This document shows positions 9,577-20,323 of a stretch of DNA of 60,045 nucleotides, one piece after another (positions within the stretch are counted from its first letter, which is position 1; the number at the start of each line of letters is the position of its first letter). The position numbers and the translations under genes were made by a program. The stretch lies in contig NZ_MIEQ01000039.1 of NCBI RefSeq assembly GCF_001968815.1, positions 1 to 60,045 on the forward strand. The letters are read 5' to 3'. The notes under the pieces were generated by a model. The model did not search any database, was not told the DNA's origin, and worked only from the letters and a program-made list of their open reading frames with translations. The DNA comes from Motiliproteus sp. MSK22-1 (GTDB taxonomy: Bacteria; Pseudomonadota; Gammaproteobacteria; Pseudomonadales; Balneatricaceae).

Positions 9577-11076
9577 CTAGAAAAGACTCCGGGTCATATC
9601 CCTGATCAGATCAATCAAAGGTGCCGGAAACACGCCAAGAATCAGCGTTATAAATGCAACGGCTAGCAACGCAAATTGACTAGCCTGAGTCGTTGGTAAG
9701 CTGTTTTGTTGAATCTGCCCTTGTGTGGGCTGTTCTTTAATCGCGGCTTGATCACTTTCTTTATAGGTCATTACCAAGATGACCCGGAGATAATAAAACA
9801 GTCCTATAGCGCTACCGAGAACTGCGACCAGTAGCAGTTTCCAGAGCGATTCTTCTACTGCTGCAACAAAAATATAGAATTTTCCGATAAAGCCGACGGT
9901 TAGAGGAATGCCTGCCAGCGATAGCATGGCAAGGGACATGATTGCTGCCAGTAGCGGGTGCCGCCAGAACAAACCTCGCAGATTCTCCAGTTTCGGTTGG
10001 TCGGTGGAGTCTTGTGACTCTGGAAACCGAATTAATACGGCAAATGCCGCCAGAGTTGAAAGTAGATAAGCCACCAGATAATAGCTGACGGATTCTATGG
10101 CGATACCCGCTCCTGCTGACTGACTGATTGCAAGTAGAGCTACGAGCAGGTATCCGAAGTGAGCAATCGATGAATAGGCCAGCAGACGTTTAAGACTTTC
10201 CTGGAACAGCGCCAGTAGATTACCGATCAGCATGGATGCGATTGCGACAGTAGCTATTGACCAAACCAGTGAGTTAGTAAGAAAAATCTCAGCAGTAAGG
10301 TAATAGCGTAATAACACTGCAAAGACAGCTCCTTTGGATATGGTCGCCAGAAATGCGGTAGCGGGTAGTGGTGCTCCTTGATAGACGTCGGGCGTCCAGA
10401 GGTGAAATGGGACCAGTGATAGTTTAAACGCGATACCGACAATGATCATCATTGCACCGGCTTTAACCAGGACCTGATGAGGCCCGGTAGTATTGATGAC
10501 TGAGTACGTCACTGGCATAAAATCCATGGACCCCAGTTGAGAGTAAATAAGTGCCATACCAAACAACAATGTAGCTGATGCGGCAGCAGAGAGGATCAGG
10601 TATTTGATCGCAGACTCCAGTGATGCATGGTATTGGCTGAAAAATGGATAGCCCACCATTACGATTAACGGCAGTGTCAGCAATTCTAACCCCAGAAAGA
10701 GGGAGGCAAAGTGACTGCTGCAGACAAGTACCATGGCGCCTAAAATAGAGATCAAAAAAAGCAGATAAAACTCATCGCTAACCTGTGCGTAGCGGCTCCA
10801 ATAATCATGGCAAAGGGGTACCAGCAGCATAGCCGTGACTAATATCAAACCCATAAAAAACAATCCGTAGCCATCGATTATCAATAGTGGGGTGGCTTGC
10901 TGGGGCAAGATATCGCTGACGATAAACAAACTGACAAAGGTTACAGCCAGGCCGCTAAGCGTAACCTGAAAGCTCAACGTCGAATTACGTTTGAAGGCAA
11001 TAATCATCATGAGTGTAAGCAGTGCAATACTGATGATTATCAGTGGTAATAAACTGAAGAGGGTCGTGGTATTCAT
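9577..11076 (-). CDS. nuoN: NADH-quinone oxidoreductase subunit N
   Basis: This is an antiporter-like membrane subunit of complex I, about 14 hydrophobic helices in 499 residues, involved in proton translocation. The conserved KLSLVPFHLWTPDVYQGAP stretch and the KRLLAYSSIAHFGYLL stretch carry the family lysines and prolines. Its ATG overlaps the nuoM stop by four bases (ATGA type), giving translational coupling. It is the last gene of the nuo operon; no strong terminator hairpin was found in the 116 bases before tRNA-Tyr. Confidence 0.95.
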   Translation of the reverse strand: MNTTTLFSLLPLIIISIALLTLMMIIAFKRNSTLSFQVTLSGLAVTFVSLFIVSDILPQQATPLLIIDGYGLFFMGLILVTAMLLVPLCHDYWSRYAQVSDEFYLLFLISILGAMVLVCSSHFASLFLGLELLTLPLIVMVGYPFFSQYHASLESAIKYLILSAAASATLLFGMALIYSQLGSMDFMPVTYSVINTTGPHQVLVKAGAMMIIVGIAFKLSLVPFHLWTPDVYQGAPLPATAFLATISKGAVFAVLLRYYLTAEIFLTNSLVWSIATVAIASMLIGNLLALFQESLKRLLAYSSIAHFGYLLVALLAISQSAGAGIAIESVSYYLVAYLLSTLAAFAVLIRFPESQDSTDQPKLENLRGLFWRHPLLAAIMSLAMLSLAGIPLTVGFIGKFYIFVAAVEESLWKLLLVAVLGSAIGLFYYLRVILVMTYKESDQAAIKEQPTQGQIQQNSLPTTQASQFALLAVAFITLILGVFPAPLIDLIRDMTRSLF

Positions 11077-12773
11077 GGGAGCCTTCCTATGACTGCTTGT
11101 CCCCGGTCTGGTAATACCTGGTGTAAAGATGCTTCTTGCAGGGGGAAGGGGGCTGGTGGCAACTGTTCTAACGGTAGCAACTCATTAGGGGATTGTTGTG
11201 AAATAGAATGCAGCGCCCAGTGAGCCTTGTCTACTGTAGCTGACAGCGAAACAAATGCTTCCAGCTGAGAAAAGACTGGTGATAGCGTATCCAGTAATGG
11301 TTGGGGGTAAAGACCCATCCAGATTAAGCCAACAATCATAACACCCATTGCGGCCATTTCCCGTCGATCAAAATCTTTCAGGTTATTTAAGTCCAGAGTA
11401 ATATCATCCGTATTCGGAGGCCCGTGAAATGCCTTTTGAATGATAATCAGTGAGTAGACAGCAGCGGCAACCAATCCGAGAGTTGCGATTAACGTCATAG
11501 GGATATTGACCTGGAAGCTGCCTATCAGCACCAGGAATTCGCCGACAAAATTACCCAGCCCGGGCATGCCCAGCGAAGCCATGGCGAAAAACAAGGTGAT
11601 ACAGCCGATCTTGGGAACAGAACTCCAGAATCCTCCCATTTTATCTAAGTCACGAGTATGAATGCGGTGCTGAATTGATCCTGCGATCATAAAAAGTGCA
11701 GCAGCGCTGAGCCCGTGAGTTAACATTTGCATGGCGGCTCCTTGCAGTGCCAGGGTGTTCCAGGCATAGACGCCAAGCAGTACAAATCCCATATGGCTGA
11801 TACTGGTGTAGGCGATTAGCCGCTTCAGATCAGTCTGGGTAAAAGCCAGGATAGCGGCATAGAGAATTCCTATCACGCCGATGGCCATGGCGTAGGGAGC
11901 AAAATAGTCAAGGCTACCGGGGAATAAGGGGATCAAAAAACGGATCAGGCCATAGGCTCCGGTTTTGAGCAGTACTCCGGCCAGAATAATACTTCCGCCG
12001 GTCGGCGCCTGGGTATGTGCATCTGGTAGCCAGGTATGGAGGGGAAACGCCGGAAGCTTTACCACAAAGGCGATGAAGAACCCCAGCATCAGCCAGAACC
12101 CATACAGGGAATGATCGCCGCTACCTAGCAAATCGAAATAATTAAAGCTGTAGACTCCCATTTGTTGTTGATGCTGAAAAGCTAAGGCCAGAATAGAAAT
12201 CAACATCAGTAAGCTGCTTGCCTGGGTAAAGATAAAGAATTTGATTGCAGCGTAGCGCCGGTTTTCATGTCCCCAGATACCGATCAGGAAATACATTGGA
12301 ACCAGCATGATTTCCCAGAAGAAGAAGAAAAGGAACAGGTCCAAGGCCATAAACACCCCGAGCACTCCTGCCAGGCTCCAAAGCAGGTTGAAGTAAAAGA
12401 ACCCGACTCTTTCGGTGATTTCGTTCCAGGATGCAGCGACGGCTACTAAGCCGAGCACGAGGGTGAGAATCACCAGTAATAAACTCAAGCCATCCAAAGC
12501 AAGTAAGAAACTGATACCAAAACGGGGAATCCAATCAATTTGCTGGAATGCAAGCCAGTTCATACGATGATCCGGGCCGTTAAGAATACCTGGATTGAGA
12601 GTGTTCGACTGAATTGGGCTAGATAGTGCCTCAGGCAAAAAAGGCAGAGTAATTAGCAGCAACATTCCCAGAGATCCTGTTGCGATCCAGCGGCATAACT
12701 GAGGATTCTTTTGACCGGTATACCAAGCCAGGGCTCCTGAAATTAAGAGTAGAAGGATCAGAGCACTCAACAT
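11073..12773 (-). CDS. nuoM: NADH-quinone oxidoreductase subunit M
   Basis: This is an antiporter-like proton-pumping subunit of the complex I membrane arm. The 566-residue product has many helices, the LPAFPLHTWLPDAHTQAPTGGS signature, and KRLIAYTSISHMGFVLLG with its conserved residues. It is longer than the E. coli protein (about 509), mainly through a C-terminal hydrophilic tail rich in Pro, Gln and Leu. AAGGAG lies upstream of ATG. A gap of 121 bases separates it from nuoL, and it overlaps nuoN by four bases. Confidence 0.95.
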   Translation of the reverse strand: MLSALILLLLISGALAWYTGQKNPQLCRWIATGSLGMLLLITLPFLPEALSSPIQSNTLNPGILNGPDHRMNWLAFQQIDWIPRFGISFLLALDGLSLLLVILTLVLGLVAVAASWNEITERVGFFYFNLLWSLAGVLGVFMALDLFLFFFFWEIMLVPMYFLIGIWGHENRRYAAIKFFIFTQASSLLMLISILALAFQHQQQMGVYSFNYFDLLGSGDHSLYGFWLMLGFFIAFVVKLPAFPLHTWLPDAHTQAPTGGSIILAGVLLKTGAYGLIRFLIPLFPGSLDYFAPYAMAIGVIGILYAAILAFTQTDLKRLIAYTSISHMGFVLLGVYAWNTLALQGAAMQMLTHGLSAAALFMIAGSIQHRIHTRDLDKMGGFWSSVPKIGCITLFFAMASLGMPGLGNFVGEFLVLIGSFQVNIPMTLIATLGLVAAAVYSLIIIQKAFHGPPNTDDITLDLNNLKDFDRREMAAMGVMIVGLIWMGLYPQPLLDTLSPVFSQLEAFVSLSATVDKAHWALHSISQQSPNELLPLEQLPPAPFPLQEASLHQVLPDRGQAVIGRLP

Positions 12774-12894
12774 AGTGACAGCTCCTTTATTGGAGGTAAC
12801 CGTATGAATGGCTTCACAGAGAAAATCTTTCCGGGAAGAAAAAGCCGCTCACTGTGATGCGCAGCAAATACTGATGTTTGAACAAATGCTTTCA

Positions 12895-14736
12895 TCAGTT
12901 CAGCACCCCTATACCCATCAACACCAGGATGCCTGCCACCATGATACTGGCATACCAGCGGACCTGGCCGGTTTGAGTTTCGGACAACAATCCGTGAAAG
13001 TAACTGCTGACTTTTTCAGTGCTGTGGCTTAATGCATCTGCAAAATCGTTTCGTAAGCTATGAGCTAAGCGAAGAAACGGGAACCGTAGTAGTCGATCGT
13101 ATAGTCCATCAAATCCCCAGCCATCAAGCCAGAATAAGCGTATTTTCTCTGATCCAGGCCTGGATTTCAGTTGTTGCAACCTGTCAGGATCACGATGGAA
13201 TAAATGATAGGCGAGATAGATTCCGAACAGAGGTAACAAAATATTCAGCGTTTCAATACCGGCGGGCGCATGGGGATCAGATTCGGGTAGGACTCGTTCC
13301 AGCGGCAGTGAAAAGAGTCCGCCAAATAAGGCTAAGGCTGTCAATGTCAGGAGAGATACCGACATCCTCATTTTTATCCTATCTGGCATATGCAGCGGTT
13401 GAGGTTCGGTTCGAACCGGTCCAAAGAACACAATGAAGATTAAGCGAAAACTATACAAAGCCGTAAGAAATGCGCCGACCAATCCCCCCAGCCAAAGTAA
13501 AGGTGCCTGATGCCATGCCTGGGCCAGAATCGGCTCCTTGCTGAAAAAGCCAGAAGTAAATGGAAGTGCTGCCAGACAGGCCGACCCAATCAGGAAACCG
13601 CAGAAAATAAACGGTAAGCGCTTATAGAGTCCGCCCATCTCATGGATGTCCTGCTTATGATGTAATGCGAGTATGACTGAGCCGGCAGACAGGAATAACA
13701 ACGCTTTAAAGAACGCATGGGTGACCAGGTGAAATATACCGGCAGACCAAGCCCCTACGCCCAGAGCTAAAAACATGTAGCCAATCTGACTGATGGTTGA
13801 ATAGGCCAGAATACGCTTGATATCGGTTTGAGTTAATGCACTAAAACCTGCCAATAGCAATGTCAGGGTACCCACTATCGCGACCAGCATCTGGATATCA
13901 GGAGCTAGCAGGAACAACTCGTGGGTACGGGCAATAAGGTAAACGCCTGCGGTTACCATTGTTGCGGCGTGGATCAGGGCACTGACTGGCGTGGGGCCGG
14001 CCATTGCATCCGGTAACCAGCTTTGAAGCGGCAGTTGAGCTGATTTACCCACAGCACCAGCCAACAGGAGTAAAGCGGCAAGAGAGGCGTAAATCGATCC
14101 AAGGGGCCATTGTCTGCTGGCTTCATTCATTGCTTCCTGGATATTGAGGGTTCCCAGTTCCCGAAAGATCAGGAATAGCCCAATGGCCATAGCGGTATCA
14201 CCGACACGGGTGATAATAAAGGCTTTACGAGCAGCCTGACCATTGGCCGGGTCCTGATACCAGAAACCAATTAACAGATAGCTGCACAGTCCTACGCCTT
14301 CCCAGCCCATGTACAGCAGTAACAGATTATCGGCCAGCACCAGAATCAACATGGATGCAAGGAACAGATTCATACAGGCAAAAAAACGACTGTAATCTTT
14401 ATCGGGGTACATATAGCCAGAAGCGTAGAGATGGATCAAAAAACCGATGCAGGTGACCACCAGAGCCATTACCAGCGAGAGCCCGTCAAGGTAGAGTGTC
14501 ACAGCGGGTTGCAGACCAACAACATCAATCCATTGCCAAAGAGTTTGGCTGTATACACTGCCCTCGGGGGCGAGACTAAAACTGATTGCGCATGAAATGG
14601 TGATCAGCGCTGACAGCCCGACCGAGCCAACCCCGAAAAAGGCTACTCGATTTTTACTCAGTTTTCCCTGGGTAAGAATCAGGATAATACTGCTGAATAA
14701 CGGTAATGCAGGTATTAGCCAGAGTAGTTTCAGCAT
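12895..14736 (-). CDS. nuoL: NADH-quinone oxidoreductase subunit L
   Basis: This is the distal antiporter-like subunit of complex I, 613 residues. It shows GWEGVGLCSYLLIGFWY, KSAQLPLQSWLPDAM with GPTPVSALIHAATMVTAG, and KRILAYSTISQIGYM. The C-terminal part carries the long amphipathic helix that runs along the membrane arm in this family. GAGGGG precedes the ATG. The start lies one base after the nuoK stop. Confidence 0.96.
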   Translation of the reverse strand: MLKLLWLIPALPLFSSIILILTQGKLSKNRVAFFGVGSVGLSALITISCAISFSLAPEGSVYSQTLWQWIDVVGLQPAVTLYLDGLSLVMALVVTCIGFLIHLYASGYMYPDKDYSRFFACMNLFLASMLILVLADNLLLLYMGWEGVGLCSYLLIGFWYQDPANGQAARKAFIITRVGDTAMAIGLFLIFRELGTLNIQEAMNEASRQWPLGSIYASLAALLLLAGAVGKSAQLPLQSWLPDAMAGPTPVSALIHAATMVTAGVYLIARTHELFLLAPDIQMLVAIVGTLTLLLAGFSALTQTDIKRILAYSTISQIGYMFLALGVGAWSAGIFHLVTHAFFKALLFLSAGSVILALHHKQDIHEMGGLYKRLPFIFCGFLIGSACLAALPFTSGFFSKEPILAQAWHQAPLLWLGGLVGAFLTALYSFRLIFIVFFGPVRTEPQPLHMPDRIKMRMSVSLLTLTALALFGGLFSLPLERVLPESDPHAPAGIETLNILLPLFGIYLAYHLFHRDPDRLQQLKSRPGSEKIRLFWLDGWGFDGLYDRLLRFPFLRLAHSLRNDFADALSHSTEKVSSYFHGLLSETQTGQVRWYASIMVAGILVLMGIGVLN

Positions 14737-14737
14737 G

Positions 14738-15049
14738 CTACCCCCTCATCCGGTTCAGGGTATCAATATCGACGGTTTTGGTACGGCGTTGCAGTTGTAC
14801 AACCAGTGCCAGACCCACCGCGACTTCAGAGCCCGCTAAGGCCAGCACCAGCAAAAACATGACCTGTCCATCAGCTTCCTGCCAGACCGATCCTGCTACG
14901 ACAAATGCCAGGGCGGCGGCATTTAGCATGATTTCCAGGCTCATCAACATAAAGACCAGGTTTCGACGAACGAGGATACCGAGTAGCCCGAGGCAAAACA
15001 GCATTGCTGCGAGCACCAATCCTGGATTAAGCAGTTCTTCGCTCATCAC
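14738..15049 (-). CDS. nuoK: NADH-quinone oxidoreductase subunit K
   Basis: A 103-residue, three-helix membrane subunit of complex I. It contains the family acidic residues in [11 protein letters not shown] (first conserved Glu) and [12 protein letters not shown] (second conserved Glu), both involved in proton transfer. It overlaps nuoJ by four bases and is followed directly by nuoL. Length matches the family. Confidence 0.96.
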   Translation of the reverse strand: MMSEELLNPGLVLAAMLFCLGLLGILVRRNLVFMLMSLEIMLNAAALAFVVAGSVWQEADGQVMFLLVLALAGSEVAVGLALVVQLQRRTKTVDIDTLNRMRG

Positions 15050-15666
15050 TGCCTCCTTGTTGTTGAGGGGGATAGTTGAGGGGGGTGTTGATTATTTTCT
15101 GCTGATGAGGTGCCAATCGGGTCAGGAGCTGAAAGAGCTATCCCCTGAGGGGATTCATTTTCTCCCCGATCCGGTTTTTCCAGGTAGGGGCGTGCCAGAT
15201 GGTAAGCACCGACTAACCCTGCCAAAAGTAGCATTGAGGCTAATTCAACTGCTAACAAATAGGGACCAAAGAGGGTGATTCCTACCTCTTTGGGACTAAC
15301 CCAGTGGGCCGTCAGAGCTGTATTGTTTTCCAGCGCAAAAAGTAACTCTAATAACAGGGTGCCACACAGTACCGTCGGAATTAACCAGACTGAATTAGGT
15401 AACCAGAGGCGTTCTCGCTCGATGGTTGTTCGGCCAAGATTCAGCATCATGATTACAAAAACAAACATCACCATTATTGCCCCGGCGTAAACAAGAATTT
15501 CCAGTGCTGCCGCAAAGGGGGCTCCCAGCAGAAAGAAAATGAGTGCTACGGCGAGCTGCGCGACAATCAAATAGAGCAGAGCATGGACAGCATGGGTTCG
15601 GGTGATTACCATTATTGTGCAGAACAAAGCGATAATAGCAGCGCTGTAAAAGAGGATCGTTATCAT
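15046..15666 (-). CDS. nuoJ: NADH-quinone oxidoreductase subunit J
   Basis: A membrane subunit of complex I, 206 residues with about five helices. It has the typical [21 protein letters not shown] and [19 protein letters not shown] regions. The last 40 residues form a polar tail (Pro, Ser, Glu, Gln) not needed for the helix bundle. Its ATG overlaps the end of nuoI by four bases, and its end overlaps nuoK by four. Confidence 0.95.
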   Translation of the reverse strand: MITILFYSAAIIALFCTIMVITRTHAVHALLYLIVAQLAVALIFFLLGAPFAAALEILVYAGAIMVMFVFVIMMLNLGRTTIERERLWLPNSVWLIPTVLCGTLLLELLFALENNTALTAHWVSPKEVGITLFGPYLLAVELASMLLLAGLVGAYHLARPYLEKPDRGENESPQGIALSAPDPIGTSSAENNQHPPQLSPSTTRRQ

Positions 15667-16178
15667 GGCAGAAGACCCTTAATATTCACTGGTTGCTCCT
15701 CGTTCTCTCCCGCCCCTTTTTCTTTAACGCCAACATCTTTACCGGCATTGCGGTAGAAATTGTAATTCGGATATTTTCCGGTGCCGCTGATCAGTAGATT
15801 TTCTTTCTCATAAATAAGGTTCGGGCGCTGATACTCACAGATCTCGAAATCCGGCGTAAGTTGGATGGCGTAAGTAGGGCAAGCTTCTTCACATAGGCCG
15901 CAAAAAATGCAGCGGGAAAAGTTAATACGAAAGAATTCGGCACGCCATCGACCATTCTCATCCTCTGTTTTTTGCAGGGCTATGCAATCCACCGGGCAGA
16001 CCGCAGCACAAAGGTTACAGGCAACACAGCGCTCTTCCCCATCCGGGTCACGGGTCAGGACGATGCGGCCCCGATAGCGGGGAGCCAGATATGGCTGCTC
16101 ATCAGGGTATTCCACGGTGTCTATTTTGGTGGTGGTGTGTTTCAACACCTCCCAAAGTGTCCGTAGCTGGCTCAACAT
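15663..16178 (-). CDS. nuoI: NADH-quinone oxidoreductase subunit I
   Basis: A ferredoxin-like subunit that carries clusters N6a and N6b between NuoG/NuoCD and NuoB. The 171 residues contain two 4Fe-4S motifs, [15 protein letters not shown] and [14 protein letters not shown], preceded by [19 protein letters not shown], which is nearly invariant in the family. A GGGGG site precedes ATG. A gap of 163 bases without an obvious gene separates it from nuoH. Confidence 0.97.
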   Translation of the reverse strand: MLSQLRTLWEVLKHTTTKIDTVEYPDEQPYLAPRYRGRIVLTRDPDGEERCVACNLCAAVCPVDCIALQKTEDENGRWRAEFFRINFSRCIFCGLCEEACPTYAIQLTPDFEICEYQRPNLIYEKENLLISGTGKYPNYNFYRNAGKDVGVKEKGAGENEEQPVNIKGLLP

Positions 16179-16341
16179 AGGTTGTACCCCCTGTGTCTCA
16201 AATGATGCTTATGAATTGGCATCCTTGTTTACCTGGCTTGGATCCGTTCTTGTCTCCGACATTTTCCAGGTCTGCTCTCATCACAATTTATTCGTATAGC
16301 AGTATTCCAAAACTGATTTTTCAAACTTTCCCGAGCTTCGC

Positions 16342-17295
16342 TTAGCCTAAGGCGAGCCCGATAGCCCCGGTCAGGACCAGATTTATCAATGCCAGTGGCA
16401 ACATGTATTTCCAGCCGAAGGCCATCAATTGGTCAAAGCGAGGGCGCGGCAGCGCTGCTCGTAACAGAATAATGAACAATATGACCAGAAGTGTTTTCAG
16501 ACAGAACCAGATAAAGGGTGGTAATACCGGACCCAGCCAACCACCGAGAAACAGCACCACTGTTAATGCAGAAATCAGAATGACCCCCAGATACTCTCCC
16601 ACAAAAAACAGCCCGAATTTCATGCCAGAATATTCGGTATGAAATCCCGCAATGATTTCATGCTCTGCTTCTGGCAGGTCAAAAGGTAAACGATGACTTT
16701 CAGCGATTCCTGCCACCATAAAAATACAGAAACCGACAAACTGTGGAATGATGTACCAGACATCCCGCTGGGCTTCGACGATTTCCCGCAGGTTAAAGGA
16801 GCCACTTAACATTACGACGCCCATCAACGACAATCCCATGAATACGTCATAGCTGATCATCTGGGCAGCCGAACGCATTCCTCCTAATAAGGCGTATTTA
16901 TTGTTGGAGGACCAACCCGCGAGAATTGTGCTGTATCCCGCCAAAGCACTCATGGCCAAAAAGAATAAAATGCCAATGTTCAGATCGATAATCCCCAGAG
17001 ATGGACTGAAGGGGACGACGGCAAAGGCCATCAACATGGTGATAACTACCACGCAAGGGGCGAAGAAAAATACGGCTTTTTCAGCAAAGGGGGGAATCCA
17101 GTCTTCTTTAAAGAAGATCTTAATCATATCTGCAGCGGTTTGCAGAATACCAAATGGTCCCACCCGATTAGGCCCCAGGCGGTCTTGCCAAATACCCAGC
17201 AACCTTCGCTCACCCCAAATTAGCATGGCTGCCAACACCATCAGCGTTAAAATGGTGAAAATAATGCCAAATAAGGTCAGGATGACATCAAACAT
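16342..17295 (-). CDS. nuoH: NADH-quinone oxidoreductase subunit H
   Basis: A quinone-site membrane subunit linking the peripheral and membrane arms, 317 residues with about eight helices. It has GERRLLGIWQDRLGPNRVGPFG, EDWIPPFAEK, GWSSNNKYALLGGMR and DLPEAEHEIIAGFHTEYSG. The start overlaps the end of nuoG by eight bases, which implies coupled translation. Confidence 0.97.
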   Translation of the reverse strand: MFDVILTLFGIIFTILTLMVLAAMLIWGERRLLGIWQDRLGPNRVGPFGILQTAADMIKIFFKEDWIPPFAEKAVFFFAPCVVVITMLMAFAVVPFSPSLGIIDLNIGILFFLAMSALAGYSTILAGWSSNNKYALLGGMRSAAQMISYDVFMGLSLMGVVMLSGSFNLREIVEAQRDVWYIIPQFVGFCIFMVAGIAESHRLPFDLPEAEHEIIAGFHTEYSGMKFGLFFVGEYLGVILISALTVVLFLGGWLGPVLPPFIWFCLKTLLVILFIILLRAALPRPRFDQLMAFGWKYMLPLALINLVLTGAIGLALG

Positions 17296-20236
17296 CGGTT
17301 CCTCTCCTGTCGCTGGCTATCACTGGGTTTGGACCAAGAGATCGAACGCTGACCCAGATACTTGCTCCATCACTGAAAAGTCCCTGTAAAGCTGGATGAC
17401 TGTCATCAATCAAGGCCGTCCGCTTTGCTTGATCCCTGCAAATAGAGACGGGTAGCTGTATGTGGCTACCGTCAATATTAATTTGCACCAGATCGCCGGG
17501 CTCAATATTGTGCGTTCTGGCATCCTCCGGGTGAAGAGATACAACCGGAGGGAGGCTCCTCTCGATGACGGCATCAGCTTTCATGCTGAGCTCGTCACTA
17601 CCAAAAATTTTTGCCATGGCTATCAGTTGTAGGCTGTCTGCTTTACCTCGGGTTTTTTTAGGGGGGCTGTTCCAGTCTTCGTGGTATTCGGTATGGGTAT
17701 GAAGTGCGAGTTTTATACCGGTTGAGGATGATTTGGCAGCGGACTTTTCGCTGGCTGAGGCAGTGATTTCCTGCTGAAACTTATGATTTGATTGATTGGA
17801 ATTCCAGCCAGGAAACCAGCTAAAAGGCATTAAACCGCTGCCGGGAGCTTGATCGTCTCTGGTCTTGGCCATTTGTGTGGCTGACGCCATGACCATCGAT
17901 GGTACCCCTTCCATGGTATAGGCTAAGGCTGATGCAGAATCCTTCGGTTGCTTAGGTTCATGCACACTGATCTGTGCGCGCATAGCCGTGCGGCCGCTGG
18001 CTCTGTGAGTCATTCGGGCCATTTTCATGCCTGCAAAGCGCATATTTTCATCAGCGAGAACGATTTTCAAATTTGCCAGCATGGGTTCGGTTTCGATGCA
18101 GCTTCGTAACATCTTCTCAGGGCTATCAAGCTCCGCCAGAGGAGAGTCAGCAGATTTATCCGCCTGTTGAAGCCATTGCCACCCCATCCTCAATTTGTCA
18201 GGAACCGGGTAAACAGGGAACAGTGACTGACCGCGTCCTTCGTTATTAACGATTATCCCCTGGGTCTCAGCAAATGTTGTTGAAGGTAATACCAGATCAG
18301 CCCGGGAGAGGGTCTTGCTGGGTAAATAATCAATGAGGACGCGGTAGTCCAGATGATTAAAGAAGGCATTAACAGAGGGCTCAGAGGCGCGTTGATAAAG
18401 ATCATTCTCCAGAATAATGACGCCAATCTGAGTCGATGGATGCTTGGCTCTGTTTGTATTTTCAGTGGAGTTGATCGTCTGATTATTTGTTGGGTCACTG
18501 TCTTGATGATCGATAGCTGCGATACTGAAGGCATCATCCAGACAGTTTTCATGACCTCGATGATTGAGCAGGGCAAGTCCCAGACTGTTGCATTCGCTGA
18601 ATACCAGATTGACCCAAGGTGTGACCTGTTCCTTAACTTTACTGAGAGCAAAGAGAATTTGTTCAACAGCCTCTATCAGTTCCGGGCATTTTGACCCTGA
18701 ACCGGAAATGACCAATGGATGTTTTGCCTGGACCAGCGCGGTGGCGATCTGTTCGGCCAGGCCGGATTGTTCTTTGGTTAATCCGGTTACTCTGGGGGCT
18801 TCATCGCAAATAGCCTGGGCCACTGCAAAACCCAGCCTGGCCTGTTCCAGTGGATAACTTCGATAGGTGGCCTTCGCAAGAGTATCCAGTTTGGTGGAAC
18901 CACTACAGCTTAAATACAACGGATAGAGGTTATTCTGACCGGCGATCTGTACGGCTTGATCCTGCCACGGGGGGATTCCTATGGCTGCCGCCTTTGCCCG
19001 GCCTGCGCTTCGTATTGCCTGACGGACGCTCAATGCCAGTCGAGGTGCGGATTGAGTGATATCTTCGCCGAGAATAAATATCGCGTCGGCTTGTTCCACC
19101 TGAGCCATGGAAATGACGTCTCCGTGACCGCTACGCAAGAGTTTCAGCATTAACTGATTGAGGTCTTCTTCTTGTCGGTTCAGTCCAGAGAAGAAGTGAT
19201 CGCTACCGACCATATGCATTAATGCCAGATTAGACTCCAGCGTTGCCCGGGGCGAACCAATACCGATCCATTTAATTCGCTCATCTGCCAGCAGTGTGCC
19301 GAGCTGGCCTATTCCTTCTGCCGGGGTAATTTCCCTCCAGGGTGGAAGGCTCTCCGTTTCTAAGGGTTGACTGCGGGTGTCCCTTATCATTGGGGCTCGG
19401 GGGCGATCAGTGTGGTTGACAAAATCGTAGCCAAATCGGCCTCGATCACAGAGAAAATAGCCATTCACCTCTGAGTTGTAACGGTTCTGAATTCGTTTTA
19501 GAACACCATAGCGCTCACCGGGGCTGATGTTGCAGCCGAGGCTGCAATGTACGCAAACTGATGGAGCACATTGTAGATCCCATTTACGGCTGTAATGTTT
19601 ACTCAGGGGTTTATCGGTAAACACCCCTGTGGGGCAGACTTCGACCAGATTACCGCTGAACTCGCTTTCCAGAGTCCCGTCTTCAAAGCGGCCGAAGTAG
19701 GTTTTGTTGCGTGAAGCCATCGCATGCAGATCTTCCCCTCCTGCATAATCCCGGTAATAGCGTATACAGCGATAGCAGGTGATGCAGCGATTCATTTCAT
19801 GATTAATAAAAGGACCCAGTTGCTGGTTGCTGAAGGTACGTTTTAAACCTTCATAGCGACGGCTGTGATGACCACTCATGACAGTCATGTCTTGCAGGTG
19901 ACACTCCCCGCCTTCTTCACAGACAGGGCAATCATGGGGGTGGTTAGTCATCAGTGCCTCAATGACACCGGCTCTGAAATTAACGGCATTATCTGCGTTG
20001 ATTGAAAGCAACTGGCCATCGGTAACGGGTGTCATGCAACCCATCACCAGACGCCCCCGTTGATCGTTTTCATCCTGATACTGAATTAATGCACATTGAC
20101 GACAGGCCCCGACCGAACCCAGGGCTGGGTGCCAGCAAAAGTAAGGCAGATTCAGACCCAGGCCCAGGCAAGCCTGAAGCAGGTTTTGTCCCTCTCCAAC
20201 TTCGTAGCTTTTGCCATCAATGGTGATTGTTGCCAT
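17288..20236 (-). CDS. nuoG: NADH-quinone oxidoreductase subunit G
   Basis: The largest peripheral subunit, carrying several iron-sulfur clusters between NuoEF and NuoI. At the N-terminus are a 2Fe-2S ferredoxin fold (Cys in YFCWHPALGSVGACRQC), CPVCEEGGECHLQD, CITCYRCIRYYRDY and CPTGVFT. A CVHCSLGC motif and a distant LCDRGRFG supply the ligands for the extra N7 cluster, which only some bacteria have. A molybdopterin-oxidoreductase-like domain and a C-terminal binding domain follow. At 982 residues it is longer than in E. coli (about 908) because of an insertion near residues 740-850 rich in Ser, Lys and Gln. The ATG at 20236 is preferred to the GTG directly before it. Confidence 0.96.
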   Translation of the reverse strand: MATITIDGKSYEVGEGQNLLQACLGLGLNLPYFCWHPALGSVGACRQCALIQYQDENDQRGRLVMGCMTPVTDGQLLSINADNAVNFRAGVIEALMTNHPHDCPVCEEGGECHLQDMTVMSGHHSRRYEGLKRTFSNQQLGPFINHEMNRCITCYRCIRYYRDYAGGEDLHAMASRNKTYFGRFEDGTLESEFSGNLVEVCPTGVFTDKPLSKHYSRKWDLQCAPSVCVHCSLGCNISPGERYGVLKRIQNRYNSEVNGYFLCDRGRFGYDFVNHTDRPRAPMIRDTRSQPLETESLPPWREITPAEGIGQLGTLLADERIKWIGIGSPRATLESNLALMHMVGSDHFFSGLNRQEEDLNQLMLKLLRSGHGDVISMAQVEQADAIFILGEDITQSAPRLALSVRQAIRSAGRAKAAAIGIPPWQDQAVQIAGQNNLYPLYLSCSGSTKLDTLAKATYRSYPLEQARLGFAVAQAICDEAPRVTGLTKEQSGLAEQIATALVQAKHPLVISGSGSKCPELIEAVEQILFALSKVKEQVTPWVNLVFSECNSLGLALLNHRGHENCLDDAFSIAAIDHQDSDPTNNQTINSTENTNRAKHPSTQIGVIILENDLYQRASEPSVNAFFNHLDYRVLIDYLPSKTLSRADLVLPSTTFAETQGIIVNNEGRGQSLFPVYPVPDKLRMGWQWLQQADKSADSPLAELDSPEKMLRSCIETEPMLANLKIVLADENMRFAGMKMARMTHRASGRTAMRAQISVHEPKQPKDSASALAYTMEGVPSMVMASATQMAKTRDDQAPGSGLMPFSWFPGWNSNQSNHKFQQEITASASEKSAAKSSSTGIKLALHTHTEYHEDWNSPPKKTRGKADSLQLIAMAKIFGSDELSMKADAVIERSLPPVVSLHPEDARTHNIEPGDLVQINIDGSHIQLPVSICRDQAKRTALIDDSHPALQGLFSDGASIWVSVRSLGPNPVIASDRRGTDV

Positions 20237-20323
20237 CACTCGTTCTCGCTTTGGTAGAGCTTTTGTTTTCGATCAGTTACAGCCTGTAATCAGTGTTAAT
20301 CCAGTATTCTTTTTTGGGCCTCA

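Noticed and set aside
14706-15278. A 190-codon plus-strand open frame opposite nuoK/nuoJ
   Set aside because: It is a shadow of the real minus-strand genes, with no domain and no ribosome-binding site. The same applies to long plus-strand frames at 13032-13436 and 16901-17389 and the minus-strand frame at 18253-18666.
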